Shown piece by piece: positions 17,134-27,626 of a DNA stretch of 56,378 nt (positions are counted from its first letter, which is position 1; every line of letters begins with the position of its first letter). A program made the position numbers and the translations under genes. Location of the stretch: NCBI RefSeq assembly GCF_000972385.1, contig NZ_JXTE01000071.1:1-56378 (forward strand), written 5' to 3'. A model generated the notes under the pieces. The model did no database searches. It was not told where the DNA came from and was given only the letters and a program-made list of their open reading frames with translations. The stretch comes from Streptomyces sp. WM6386 (GTDB lineage: Bacteria > Actinomycetota > Actinomycetes > Streptomycetales > Streptomycetaceae).

Positions 17134-17988
17134 CTAGGACACCACGTCCTTGCGGGCGAAACCGCGGAAGGCCAGCGCGAACAGCACGAGGGCGTACGTT
17201 ATCGAGACCGCGGTGCCCTGGATCATGCCGGACCACTCGGGAGTGGGCTGGACGGCGTCCGCCCAGGCGAACTGCCAGTGCGCGGGCAGGAAGTGGCGCC
17301 AGTCGCCGAGGGCGGTCACGGCGTCCAGGACGTTGCCGACGATGGTCAGGCCGACGGCGCCGCCGACCGCGCCGAGGGGGGCGTCGGTCTTGGTCGAGAG
17401 CCAGAACGCGAGCCCCGCGGTGACCAGTTGGGAGACGAAGATGAATCCCACGACGACGACGAGCCGCTGTGCCGCCGTTCCCGGGTCGAGTGAACCCCCG
17501 GTGGGGAGCTCCAGCGGGCCCCAGCCGTAGGCCGCCGTGCCGACGGCCAGCGCGACGACGGGCAGCAGGATCATCGCGGCCAGGCTGAGGCCGAGGCCGA
17601 CCATGAGCTTGGACCACAGGAGCCGGGCCCGGGGTACCGGGGCCGCGAGGAGGTAGCGCAGGGAGGACCAGCCGGCCTCCGAGGCGACCGTGTCCCCGCA
17701 GAACAGGGCGACCGGGATGACCAGCAGGAAGCCCGCCGACACGAACAGGTTGACCGCGGCGAAGTTGGCGCCGGACGCGGTCGCCGTGTCCATCAGGGAG
17801 ACCGTGTTGTTGCGGCCGCCCGGCTCGCCGCCGATGGCGAAGGCGACGAGCAGGACGAAGGGCAGGGCGGCGAGGATGCCGCCCATGACGATCGTGCGGC
17901 GGCGCTTGAGCTGGCGGACCAGCTCCACGCGCAGGGGGAGCGTACGGCCCGCTTTGTAGCCGGAGGCCGTCTCGGTCAGCGTGCTCAC
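17134..17988 (-). CDS. ABC-2 type transporter permease
   Basis: A 284-aa membrane protein with about six hydrophobic helices, opening with a cytoplasmic stretch (KAGRTLPLRVELVRQLKRRRT) typical of ABC-2 exporters' permeases. The GTG start overlaps the stop of the hydrolase-ATPase fusion by 4 nt, so the two form one exporter made in fixed proportion. Substrate unknown. Confidence 0.85.
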   Translation of the reverse strand: MSTLTETASGYKAGRTLPLRVELVRQLKRRRTIVMGGILAALPFVLLVAFAIGGEPGGRNNTVSLMDTATASGANFAAVNLFVSAGFLLVIPVALFCGDTVASEAGWSSLRYLLAAPVPRARLLWSKLMVGLGLSLAAMILLPVVALAVGTAAYGWGPLELPTGGSLDPGTAAQRLVVVVGFIFVSQLVTAGLAFWLSTKTDAPLGAVGGAVGLTIVGNVLDAVTALGDWRHFLPAHWQFAWADAVQPTPEWSGMIQGTAVSITYALVLFALAFRGFARKDVVS

Positions 17989-20627
17989 GCGGCACCTCCG
18001 ATCAGGGTGAGGAAGGCGTCCTCCAGGCGGCGGTGCGGGCCCACCGACTGGACGGGCACCTCGAGCCGGACGAGTTCGGCGACCAGGCGCTCGGCGCTGC
18101 CGTCGGTGTCGAGGCGGATCAGGATGCCCTCGTCGGTGCGGAGCGCCGAGGCGATGCCGGGCAGGGCCGCCACCTTCTCGACGATCGGCTCCTCGACGGG
18201 CGAGGCCGTGCCGACCAGCAGGGTGTCGCCGGAGCCGATGATCTCGGCGACCGGGCCGGCCTGGACGAGGCGGCCGCGGTCCATGACCACGAGATGGGTG
18301 CAGGTCTGCTCGACCTCCGCCAGCAGATGGCTGGAGACGATGACCGTGCGGCCGGCCGCCGCGTAGCGGATCATCACCTCGCGCATCTCGCGGATCTGTG
18401 GCGGGTCCAGGCCGTTGGTCGGCTCGTCGAGGATGAGCAGGTCCGGCAGGCCGAGCATGGCCTGGGCGATGGCCAGGCGCTGGCGCATGCCCTGGGAGTA
18501 CGTGCGGACCGCGCGGGCCAGTGCGTCGCCGAGGCCGGCGATCTCCAGCGCCTCGTCCAGGTGGGAGTCCTCGGCCGGGCGGCCCGTCGCCTGCCAGTAC
18601 AGCTCCAGGTTCTCGCGGCCCGAGAGGTGCGGCAGGAAGCCCGCGCCCTCGACGAACGAGCCGACCCGGGACAGGACCGGGGCGCCGGGGCGGATCGCGT
18701 GACCGAAGACCCGGATCTCGCCGCCGTCCGGCTTGATCAGGCCCATCAGCATGCGGAGGCTGGTCGTCTTGCCGGCGCCGTTGGGGCCGAGGAGGCCCAG
18801 CACCTGGCCCTTCTCGACGCGGAAGGACAGGTCACGGACGCTGTAACGGTCGCCGCCCGCGTACTTCTTGCTCAGGTCGGTGATCTGGAGCGGGACTTCG
18901 GCCAGCTCCGGGTCCGGGTCGGGCATGGCCGTGCGGCGGCGGCCCGTCAGAAGCAGGAGCAGCGCGAGCACGGCGCCCCCGAGGGGCAGCCACCAGACCC
19001 AGGAGGGCAGTGGGGCGGCCGCGGTGGAGACACCGGGGGCCGTGGGGACCTCGAGGTCGCCCTTCAGGGAGACGGTGTACGTCGCCGGGGCGGCCGGGGA
19101 GGCGTAGCCGAGGTCCGTGGAGGCGAGGACCAGGCGCAGGCGGTGCCCCGTGTCGATCTTGTGGTCGATCGCCGGGAGGGTGATCGTCACGTCCTTGCCG
19201 GACTTGGCGCCCTCGACACGGACGGGTGAGACCAGCTGGGACGGCAGTACCTGCCGGGTGCCGTTCGGGCTCACGTCGTAGACCTTGGCGAACAGGACGG
19301 CGTCGTCGGACGTGGACTTCACGTGGACGGTGGCCGTCGGGGCGCCGGTGATGCGGAGGTCGTCGGTGACCGGCTTGGAGTCGAACCGGGCGAACTGGCC
19401 CGGGAAGTCCAGGGAGACCCCGACGCCCAGCGAGGAGAGCTGGGTGAGGCCGGAGCCGCCGAGGCCGGGGAGGGCGGAGACGGCGGGCGGGTTGGCGCCG
19501 GCCGGGTTGGCGAAGTCCTGCTCGCGGCCGGTCAGGGCGATGGACTTCCGGCCGCTCTCCAGGCCGGGGTAGGTGTCGTCGCTCGCGCCCCGCAGCTGCG
19601 CCGCGCCGTCGGTGGAGTCGACGCCGCCGGTGCGGGTGACGCGGAAGGCCGGGCCGGTGTCGGTGGTCTTCTGGTCCTTGAGATAGCGGTCGAACCAGGA
19701 CCGCACACGGGACTGGACGCGGCTCGTCTCCATGTCGCCGCCGTCATGGCCGCCCGCGATCCAGTCGACGTCCACGGGGGCGCCGTTGGCCTTGATCGCC
19801 TTCTCGGCGGCGTCGGCCTGGTCCAGCGGGAAGAGGGAGTCGCTCTGGCCCTGGATGAGCAGGGTCGGGACCTTGATCCGGTCGCCGACCGCGGAGGGCG
19901 AGCGTTCCTCCAGCATCTTCTCGGCCGCGGCGTCCGGGGTGCCGGACTCGGCGACGCGCTGGTACATCTCGCAGATCCGCGGTTCGAACTTGTCGCAGCC
20001 GCCGCCGGTGTTGACGAAGATGCCGGCCCAGAGCTTCTTGAAGACGCCGTTCGGGAAGAGGGCGTCCGAGAGGTTCCAGTAGGTGATCGCCGGGGCGATG
20101 GCGTCGACGCGGTCGTCGTGGCCGGCGATGAGAAGGGCGATCGCGCCGCCGTACGAGCCGCCCGCCATGCCCACGCGGGGGTCGCCCTTCTTGTCGAGCT
20201 GGACCGTCGGCTGCTCCGCGAGCCAGTCGATCAGTTTCTCGACGTCGGCCACCTCGGCCTTCGGGCCGTTGAGGCCGACCTTGCCCGTCGACTTCCCGAA
20301 GCCGCGGGCGGACCAGGTGAGAACCGCGTAGCCGTCCCGGGCGAGGGCTTCGGCCTGTTCGCGTACGTCGTTCTTGCTGCCGCCGAAGCCGTGGCCGAGG
20401 AGGACGGCGGGGTGTCTGCCGGCGGCTTCGGGGGTGAAGTACGAGGTGTCTATGCGTACGCCGTTCACCGCCATGACCCGGTCGGACTGGTGCACCGGGG
20501 GCGCGTCGTCGTCCGCGACGGCCGTCCATGTACCGGCACCGGCGAGCACGACGACGGAGGCCGCGGCGGCGATCCACCGTCGCGGCCTCCGAAGGCGCCC
20601 TCGCAGTCCGGGGGGTCGAAGATCCAT
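17985..20627 (-). CDS. Fusion: extracytoplasmic alpha/beta hydrolase - TM - ABC transporter ATPase
   Basis: An 880-aa protein joining two activities. Residues about 17-38 form a signal anchor. Residues 45-530 are an X-Pro-dipeptidyl-peptidase/CocE-like hydrolase with nucleophile S158 (GGSYGG), D263 (QGQSDSLFP) and H294 (GGHDGG), plus a beta-sandwich tail. Residues 541-561 are a second helix. The rest is a complete ABC ATPase: Walker A GPNGAGKTT (613-621), signature YSQGMRQR, Walker B LLILDEPTNGLD. The topology puts the hydrolase outside and the ATPase inside. With the overlapping permease it could couple export to processing of a peptide or ester. No frameshift or internal stop is seen, so the fusion is real. 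Confidence 0.9.
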   Translation of the reverse strand: MDLRPPGLRGRLRRPRRWIAAAASVVVLAGAGTWTAVADDDAPPVHQSDRVMAVNGVRIDTSYFTPEAAGRHPAVLLGHGFGGSKNDVREQAEALARDGYAVLTWSARGFGKSTGKVGLNGPKAEVADVEKLIDWLAEQPTVQLDKKGDPRVGMAGGSYGGAIALLIAGHDDRVDAIAPAITYWNLSDALFPNGVFKKLWAGIFVNTGGGCDKFEPRICEMYQRVAESGTPDAAAEKMLEERSPSAVGDRIKVPTLLIQGQSDSLFPLDQADAAEKAIKANGAPVDVDWIAGGHDGGDMETSRVQSRVRSWFDRYLKDQKTTDTGPAFRVTRTGGVDSTDGAAQLRGASDDTYPGLESGRKSIALTGREQDFANPAGANPPAVSALPGLGGSGLTQLSSLGVGVSLDFPGQFARFDSKPVTDDLRITGAPTATVHVKSTSDDAVLFAKVYDVSPNGTRQVLPSQLVSPVRVEGAKSGKDVTITLPAIDHKIDTGHRLRLVLASTDLGYASPAAPATYTVSLKGDLEVPTAPGVSTAAAPLPSWVWWLPLGGAVLALLLLLTGRRRTAMPDPDPELAEVPLQITDLSKKYAGGDRYSVRDLSFRVEKGQVLGLLGPNGAGKTTSLRMLMGLIKPDGGEIRVFGHAIRPGAPVLSRVGSFVEGAGFLPHLSGRENLELYWQATGRPAEDSHLDEALEIAGLGDALARAVRTYSQGMRQRLAIAQAMLGLPDLLILDEPTNGLDPPQIREMREVMIRYAAAGRTVIVSSHLLAEVEQTCTHLVVMDRGRLVQAGPVAEIIGSGDTLLVGTASPVEEPIVEKVAALPGIASALRTDEGILIRLDTDGSAERLVAELVRLEVPVQSVGPHRRLEDAFLTLIGGAA

Positions 20628-20782
20628 GGTTCAACGGTACGGGGTGAAACTGTCGGATCGTTATCGACCGAGGGCTGAACTCGGGGACCTTCCACGGGGG
20701 TACGCGGTCGTTCTCGTATACCGCGTTCGCTGTATGGCTACGAGCTCGGTCCAGTCCGTGAGTTGCCGGGTGCGGGGTTGTT

Positions 20783-20839
20783 CGTGGCTGGTGGTGCCCA
20801 CGCGGCGGAGCCGCAAATCGATACAGCCCCGCGCCCCTA
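20783..20839 (-). repeat. Streptomyces dispersed intergenic repeat, copy A
   Basis: Runs from GTGGCTGGTGG to CCCGCGCCCCT on the + strand, with the core GCGGCGGAGCCGC followed by an AATCGATACAG box. It overlaps the 3' end of the APC permease gene. The same element occurs at 30661 and 33044. Confidence 0.7.
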
Positions 20840-22234
20840 GGCGTGTCCGTCCTCGGGTATGGATACGAGCCACCGTGTGTCCTTGCGCGGGCGGAGGTAC
20901 AGGGCCCAGTACAGAGTGGCCGCCGCCGTTGTCCCGCCCGTCCAGAGCAAGTACGTCGTTTCCTGTTGGCTCAGGATGTACGCGAGGACCGCTATCAGCA
21001 GGATCGGTACCGCCGGCCACAGGGGCATGCGCCAAGCCGGGGTGTGCTTGTGGGGGACCTTGCGGGACAGCAGCGCCGCTACCGCCACCAGCAGGTACAT
21101 GGCGGTCACCGAGACGCCGGTGATGCCGTACAGGGTGTCCAGGTTCACGAAGCAGAGGATCGCGCCCGGGACGCCGACCGCGAGGGTGGCGACCCACGGG
21201 GAGCCGAAGCGGCCCAGTCTGGCGAAGACGTCGTTGACCGGGGTGGGCCAGGCCTTGTCGCGGGCCGAGGCGAAGAGGACGCGGGAGTTCTGGATGACCA
21301 TGACGATGCCCGCGTTGATGATCGCGAGGGCCACGCAGAGGCTGACGAAGGTGCCGACGGCGGAGTTGGACCAGGTGGTGACCATCGTGCCGATGTCGCC
21401 GCCCGTGAGTGCGGAGAGGTCCTTGGCGCCCAGCGTGATCGCGATCACCGGGACCAGGATGATCACGGAGGAGATCGCGAGGGTGGCGAGGACCGTGCGG
21501 GCCACGTTGCGGCGCGGGTTCTCCATCTCCTCGGAGAGGTAGACGGCGGTGGAGAAGCCCTGGGTGATGAACAGGGCGATCGCCAGGCCGGACACGATCA
21601 GCATCGCCGTCACGGTGTCCGCGTGGCCGTCCGCGCCGGCCACCTGGAGCGACACCAGGCTGTCCGCGCCCCGCTCGCTGTGCGCGAAGCCCAGGACCGC
21701 GACCACGGCCGCCGCGATCACCTCGAGGACCAGGAAGACACCGGTGATCCACGCGTTGGCGCGCAGGTCCAGCAGGCCGGCGAGGGTTGCCAGGAGCATG
21801 ACGCCGGCGCCCGCCATCGACGGGTCGAGGTGGACGATCGGGGCCAGGTAGTCCGCCGTGCCCATCGCGATCACCGGCGGGACGATCATCACGACCAGGA
21901 GGGACAGCACGAAGACGAGCCAGCCCGCCAGCCGGCCCGCCATCGTCGAGACCATCGCGTACTCGCCGCCCGCGCTGGGGATGAGGGTGCCCAGCTCGGA
22001 GTAGCAGAACGCCACGGCGATACAGAGGAGGGAGCCGATGGCGATGGTCAGGGCGGTCGCGGTGCCGAGCGAGCCGAAGAGGTCCGGGACCACCACGAAG
22101 AGTGTGGACGCGGGGGTCACACAGGAGAGGGTGAGGAGGGTGCCGCCGACGACTCCGATGGAGCGCTTGAGCTTCTGGGGACTGTCGGGCGCCTCGGGGA
22201 GGGCGACCTCGGCAGGGCGGAGCGTGTCGGTCAT
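20837..22234 (-). CDS. APC-family amino acid permease
   Basis: A 465-aa transporter with about 12-14 hydrophobic segments and the N-terminal APC motif (KRSIGVVGGTLLTLSCVTPA). The YSELGTLIPSAGGEYAMVS segment marks the substrate-binding region, and a long C-terminal tail ends PRKDTRWLVSIPEDG. I chose the ATG at MTDTLRPAEV, which has GGAAG upstream; a further in-frame ATG 69 nt upstream has no RBS. No enzyme gene adjoins it, so the transported amino acid or amine cannot be inferred. Upstream there is a 15-bp dyad CCATTG-CGT-CAATGG (22291-22305) that may be an operator. Confidence 0.85.
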   Translation of the reverse strand: MTDTLRPAEVALPEAPDSPQKLKRSIGVVGGTLLTLSCVTPASTLFVVVPDLFGSLGTATALTIAIGSLLCIAVAFCYSELGTLIPSAGGEYAMVSTMAGRLAGWLVFVLSLLVVMIVPPVIAMGTADYLAPIVHLDPSMAGAGVMLLATLAGLLDLRANAWITGVFLVLEVIAAAVVAVLGFAHSERGADSLVSLQVAGADGHADTVTAMLIVSGLAIALFITQGFSTAVYLSEEMENPRRNVARTVLATLAISSVIILVPVIAITLGAKDLSALTGGDIGTMVTTWSNSAVGTFVSLCVALAIINAGIVMVIQNSRVLFASARDKAWPTPVNDVFARLGRFGSPWVATLAVGVPGAILCFVNLDTLYGITGVSVTAMYLLVAVAALLSRKVPHKHTPAWRMPLWPAVPILLIAVLAYILSQQETTYLLWTGGTTAAATLYWALYLRPRKDTRWLVSIPEDGHA

Positions 22235-22507
22235 ACGGCGGCTTCCGATCGACTCGTGCAGCAGATGGCGCTGATGGAACCCCGACGAAAACCATTGCGT
22301 CAATGGGTTGCCTGCTACGGAATCAGTAGATCAACTACCCTTTGACATACGGATACGGCAGTCAAACGCTGTCCCCTCCCCGCCCTTGGGGTGTACGGGA
22401 ACCGCAGCGCCGACGGCGAAAAAATCCCGTCGCGGGGATGTCGGTACGGCCCGCTAAAGTCATTTCTCACAGAACTCACATACGAATCACAGCTACGGGT
22501 GGGGAAC

Positions 22508-23338
22508 ATGAAGCTGAGGCACACCGCTGCCTGGGTGGGGTTCACGGCGGCGGCGCTCGTCGCGACGTCGGCGTGCAGCGCGGAGTCCGTGAAGCAGACG
22601 GCCGACGCGGTCGACAAGACCGACGCGATCATGGCGGCGCTCAGCCGGGCCACGGATCGGAGCGAGGAGCTCGGGTCGGCCGAGGTGAAGGTGTCGACCG
22701 ACCTGGGCACCGGCACGCCCATCGCCATGAACGGCACGTACTCGTGGGGCGACGGCATGGCGTACGACGTCCAGATGGACACCGCGGCCGCGCAGATGCA
22801 GACGGTGCAGGACGACCCGACGATCCAGACTCTGTTCGTCGACGGCGTCTACTACTACGACGTCGACCCGCAGGCCTCCGGTCCGCTCAAGGGCAAGGAG
22901 TGGATGAAGGTCGACGCCTCCGCCGTGTTCGGTGAGGCCGGAGCCAAGGCGATGAGCGGCGGCAACGCCAATCCGATCGCCTCCCTGAAGACCATCAAGT
23001 ACGCCAAGAACGTCAAGGACCTCGGCTCGGAGACGGTCGACGGCCAGAAGGCGACCCACTACCGGGCCGTCGTCGGTAAGTCCGACATGGGCAAGCTCAA
23101 GGACGCCTACACCGACGAAGACAGCCTCCTCAACCAGGCGACCGGGGGTGCCTACAAGTTCACCTTCGACATCTGGGTGAACGACAAGGATCTGCCCGTC
23201 CGTCTGGAGCAGGAGATGGGCGGGCTCAAGGTCACCATGGACTTCGCCAAGTTCGGCGCCACCGCCGAGGTCAAGGCTCCCCCGGCCGCCCAGACCGCCG
23301 ACATGTCCGAGGCGCTCAAGGAAGCCCAGGGGCAGTAG
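22508..23338 (+). CDS. Lipoprotein, LolA/LprG-like fold
   Basis: A 276-aa exported lipoprotein: [19 protein letters not shown] then lipobox ATSAC. The body has the pattern of Streptomyces putative lipoproteins of the LppX/LprAFG-like group (repeated DVQMDT ... [11 protein letters not shown] strands and [16 protein letters not shown]), a half-barrel fold able to hold a hydrophobic ligand. ATG with GGGGAAC. Monocistronic, ended by a strong terminator. Function not known. Confidence 0.8.
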   Translation: MKLRHTAAWVGFTAAALVATSACSAESVKQTADAVDKTDAIMAALSRATDRSEELGSAEVKVSTDLGTGTPIAMNGTYSWGDGMAYDVQMDTAAAQMQTVQDDPTIQTLFVDGVYYYDVDPQASGPLKGKEWMKVDASAVFGEAGAKAMSGGNANPIASLKTIKYAKNVKDLGSETVDGQKATHYRAVVGKSDMGKLKDAYTDEDSLLNQATGGAYKFTFDIWVNDKDLPVRLEQEMGGLKVTMDFAKFGATAEVKAPPAAQTADMSEALKEAQGQ

Positions 23339-23351
23339 GACACGGACATGA

Positions 23352-23389
23352 CTGAGCCCGGGCACCTCCGTCAAGGTGCCCGGGCTCAG
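23352..23389. terminator. Bidirectional hairpin terminator
   Basis: A perfect 16-bp stem with a 6-nt loop between the convergent lipoprotein and mmsA genes. Confidence 0.85.
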
Positions 23390-23400
23390 CTGTCACTCAC

Positions 23401-24903
<1,503 letters not shown>

Positions 24904-24917
24904 GCCCAGTTGCTCCT

Positions 24918-26801
24918 TCACAGATGGCGGCGTCGGGTAGAGACGTGCCGGTCGTACAGCTCTCGTGCCTTGACCGCCGACGGTCGGGTCGCGGTCTCGG
25001 CCACAGGTACATCCCACCAGGCTTGCGCCGGAGGCGCGCCCGACACTGTGTCTGCCGTTTCGGTCTCGACGTAGACACATGTGGGAGTGTCCGCCGCACG
25101 TGCCTGAGCGAGGGCCTCGCGCAGGTCACCCACGGTCTTCGCGCGCAGCACGCGCATGCCCAGGCTGGCCGCGTTGGCGGCCAGATCCACCGGGAGCGGC
25201 GCCCCGGTGTAGGTACCGTCCTCGGACCGGTACCGGTAGGCGGTACCGAACCGCTCACCGCCCACCGACTCGGAGAGCCCGCCGATCGACGCGTACCCGT
25301 GGTTCTGGATGAGCAGCATCTTGATCGCGACGCCCTCCTGGACGGCGGTCACGATCTCGGTCGGCATCATCAGGTACGTGCCGTCGCCGACCAGCGCCCA
25401 GACGTTGCGCTCGGGGTCGGCCATCTTCACGCCGATCGCCGCCGGGATCTCGTAGCCCATGCAGGAGTAGCCGTACTCCAGGTGGTACTGGTCCCGGGAG
25501 CGCGCCCGCCACAGCTTGTGCAGATCGCCGGGGAGCGAGCCTGCCGCGTTGATGATCACGTCCGACTCGTCGACGATCGCGTCCAGCGCGCCCAGGACCT
25601 GCGGCTGGGTCGGGCGTACATCGGGTTCGTCGGCCTCGTAGGCGGCGTCGACGCGGTACTCCCAGCGGTCCTTGTCGAGCGTGTACTCGCCGAGGTACGA
25701 CTCCGTGACCCGGTGGTCGTGCGTCCGCAGGGACGCGGTCAGCTCGGCCAGGCCGCTGCTCGCGTCCGCGATGAGCGGCTGCCCGGCGAGCTTGTGGCCG
25801 TCGAACGGGGCGATGTTGAGGTTGAGGAAGCGCACGCCGTCACCCGAGAACAGGGTGTGGGAGGCGGTCGTGAAGTCGGTGTAGCGGGTGCCGACGCCTA
25901 TCACCAGGTCGGCCTGGCGGGCGAGTTCGTTGGCGGTGGCGGTGCCGGTGTGGCCGATGGCGCCGACGTCCTGGGGGTGGTCCCAGCGCAGGGAGCCCTT
26001 GCCGGCCTGGGTGGAGGCGACGGGGATGCCCGTGGTCTCCGCGAACTCGGCGAGGGCCTCCTCCGCGCGGCTGTGGTGGACGCCGCCGCCCGCGATGATC
26101 AGCGGGCGCCGAGCGGCGCGGATCGCCCTGACCGCCTCGGCGAGTTCGGTGGGGTCCGCGCCCGGCCGTCGTACGACCCAGGTGCGCTCGGCGAAGAACT
26201 CCTCGGGCCAGTCGTAGGCCTCCGCCTGGACGTCCTGCGGGAGCGCGAGGGTCACCGCGCCCGTCTCCACCGGGTCGGTGAGGACGCGCATCGCCTGGAG
26301 GGCCGCCGGGATCAGGGCCTCCGGCCGCATGACACGGTCGAAGTACCTCGACACCGGGCGCAGGCTGTCGTTGACGCTGATGTCTCCCGCGTAGGGGACT
26401 TCGAGCTGCTGGAGGACCGGGTCGGCGACCCGGGTGGCGAAGATGTCGCCGGGCAGGAGCAGGACCGGGAGGTGGTTGATCGTGGCGAGCGCGGCGCCGG
26501 TGACCAGGTTGGTCGCGCCGGGGCCGATCGACGTCGTCACGGCGTGCGTGGACAGGCGGTTCGACTGGCGGGCGTAGCCGATGGCCGCGTGGACCATCGA
26601 CTGCTCGTTGCGGCCCTGGTGGTAGGGCATGTCGTCGCCGTACTCGATGAGCGCCTGGCCGAGTCCGGCCACGTTGCCGTGGCCGAAGATGCCCCAGGTG
26701 GCGCCGATCAGCCGCTGCCGTACGCCGTCGCGCTCCGTGTACTGGGCGGCGAGGAAGCGTACGAGTGCCTGCGCGACCGTGAGCCTCGTCGTTGAGGTCA
26801 T
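24918..26801 (-). CDS. iolD: 3D-(3,5/4)-trihydroxycyclohexane-1,2-dione hydrolase
   Basis: A 627-aa thiamine diphosphate enzyme that opens the inositol ring to 5-deoxyglucuronic acid. The N-terminal Pyr domain carries the YGDDMPYHQGRNEQSMVHAA segment, a central domain follows, and the C-terminal PP domain holds the ThDP motif GDGTYLMMPTEIV...QNHG. Its ATG overlaps the iolB stop by 4 nt. Length and motif order match IolD. Confidence 0.92.
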   Translation of the reverse strand: MTSTTRLTVAQALVRFLAAQYTERDGVRQRLIGATWGIFGHGNVAGLGQALIEYGDDMPYHQGRNEQSMVHAAIGYARQSNRLSTHAVTTSIGPGATNLVTGAALATINHLPVLLLPGDIFATRVADPVLQQLEVPYAGDISVNDSLRPVSRYFDRVMRPEALIPAALQAMRVLTDPVETGAVTLALPQDVQAEAYDWPEEFFAERTWVVRRPGADPTELAEAVRAIRAARRPLIIAGGGVHHSRAEEALAEFAETTGIPVASTQAGKGSLRWDHPQDVGAIGHTGTATANELARQADLVIGVGTRYTDFTTASHTLFSGDGVRFLNLNIAPFDGHKLAGQPLIADASSGLAELTASLRTHDHRVTESYLGEYTLDKDRWEYRVDAAYEADEPDVRPTQPQVLGALDAIVDESDVIINAAGSLPGDLHKLWRARSRDQYHLEYGYSCMGYEIPAAIGVKMADPERNVWALVGDGTYLMMPTEIVTAVQEGVAIKMLLIQNHGYASIGGLSESVGGERFGTAYRYRSEDGTYTGAPLPVDLAANAASLGMRVLRAKTVGDLREALAQARAADTPTCVYVETETADTVSGAPPAQAWWDVPVAETATRPSAVKARELYDRHVSTRRRHL

Positions 26802-27619
26802 CGGTAACCCCCTGTGCCTTCTACGTGGGCCGGATGGAAGCAGATCCGCCACTCCCGCGTCTGACCCGGTCCCGCCATGACGTTCAGGTAGTACATGTCG
26901 TGGTCGGGCTGGGCGATGGACGGGCCGTGCCATCCGTCGGGGACGAGGACGGCGTCGCCGGAGCGGACCTCCGTGAGGACGTCCGATCCGCCCTCACGGG
27001 AGGGAGATACGCGCTGATAGCCGAACCCGTTCGGGCCGTCGATCTCGAAGTAGTAGATCTCCTCCAGCTCCGCTTCCTCGCCGGGCCGGTTCTCGTCGTG
27101 CTTGTGGGGCGGGTACGAGGACCAGTTGCCGCCGGGGGTGATGACCTCGACGGCGATGAGCTTGTCGCAGTCGAAGGCGTCGGCGGAGGCGAAGTTGCGG
27201 ACGTGGCGCAGCCGGTTGCCGCTGCCGCGTTCTTCGGTGGGGACCTCCGGCGCGGGGCCGTAGCGGGCGGGGAGTCGTCGCTCGCACTTCGCTCCTGCCA
27301 GGGCGAAGCGGCCTCCCGCGCCGGAGGCGATCGTTGCCCGGGCGTCGCGGGGAACGTACGCGAAGTCGGAGACCGACGCGAACACGCTTTCCCTGCCCAG
27401 GAGTTGGAACTCGTTTTCTTCTGTTTGTACGGTACATCCGCCTTCCAGCGGAAGGATGATCCACTCGCTGTCGCCGGTGGTGAAGGTGTGCTTGCCACCC
27501 GGCTCCAGCGTGACGATCCGCAGACTGCAGTAGGTCCAGCCGGCCCGCTTGGGATTGATGTCCACGGTGTACAGGGCGTTGGCCGAGGATCCCTCGGGAA
27601 CGTACAGATCGTTGCTCAT
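26798..27619 (-). CDS. iolB: 5-deoxy-glucuronate isomerase
   Basis: A 273-aa double cupin that isomerises 5-deoxyglucuronate to 5-keto-2-deoxygluconate. It shows CSLRIVTLEPGGKHTF and SSYPPHKHDENR (metal-binding His/His/Glu), and GDAVLVPDGWHGPSIAQ late in the protein, all typical of IolB. It lies 7 nt after the aldolase gene and overlaps iolD, consistent with one operon. The start ATG has weak Shine-Dalgarno complementarity. Confidence 0.92.
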   Translation of the reverse strand: MSNDLYVPEGSSANALYTVDINPKRAGWTYCSLRIVTLEPGGKHTFTTGDSEWIILPLEGGCTVQTEENEFQLLGRESVFASVSDFAYVPRDARATIASGAGGRFALAGAKCERRLPARYGPAPEVPTEERGSGNRLRHVRNFASADAFDCDKLIAVEVITPGGNWSSYPPHKHDENRPGEEAELEEIYYFEIDGPNGFGYQRVSPSREGGSDVLTEVRSGDAVLVPDGWHGPSIAQPDHDMYYLNVMAGPGQTREWRICFHPAHVEGTGGYR

Positions 27620-27626
27620 GCGGCCC

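Noticed and set aside
22235..22303. Earlier ATG for the APC permease
   Set aside because: No ribosome site, and the extra residues cover a dyad that looks regulatory.
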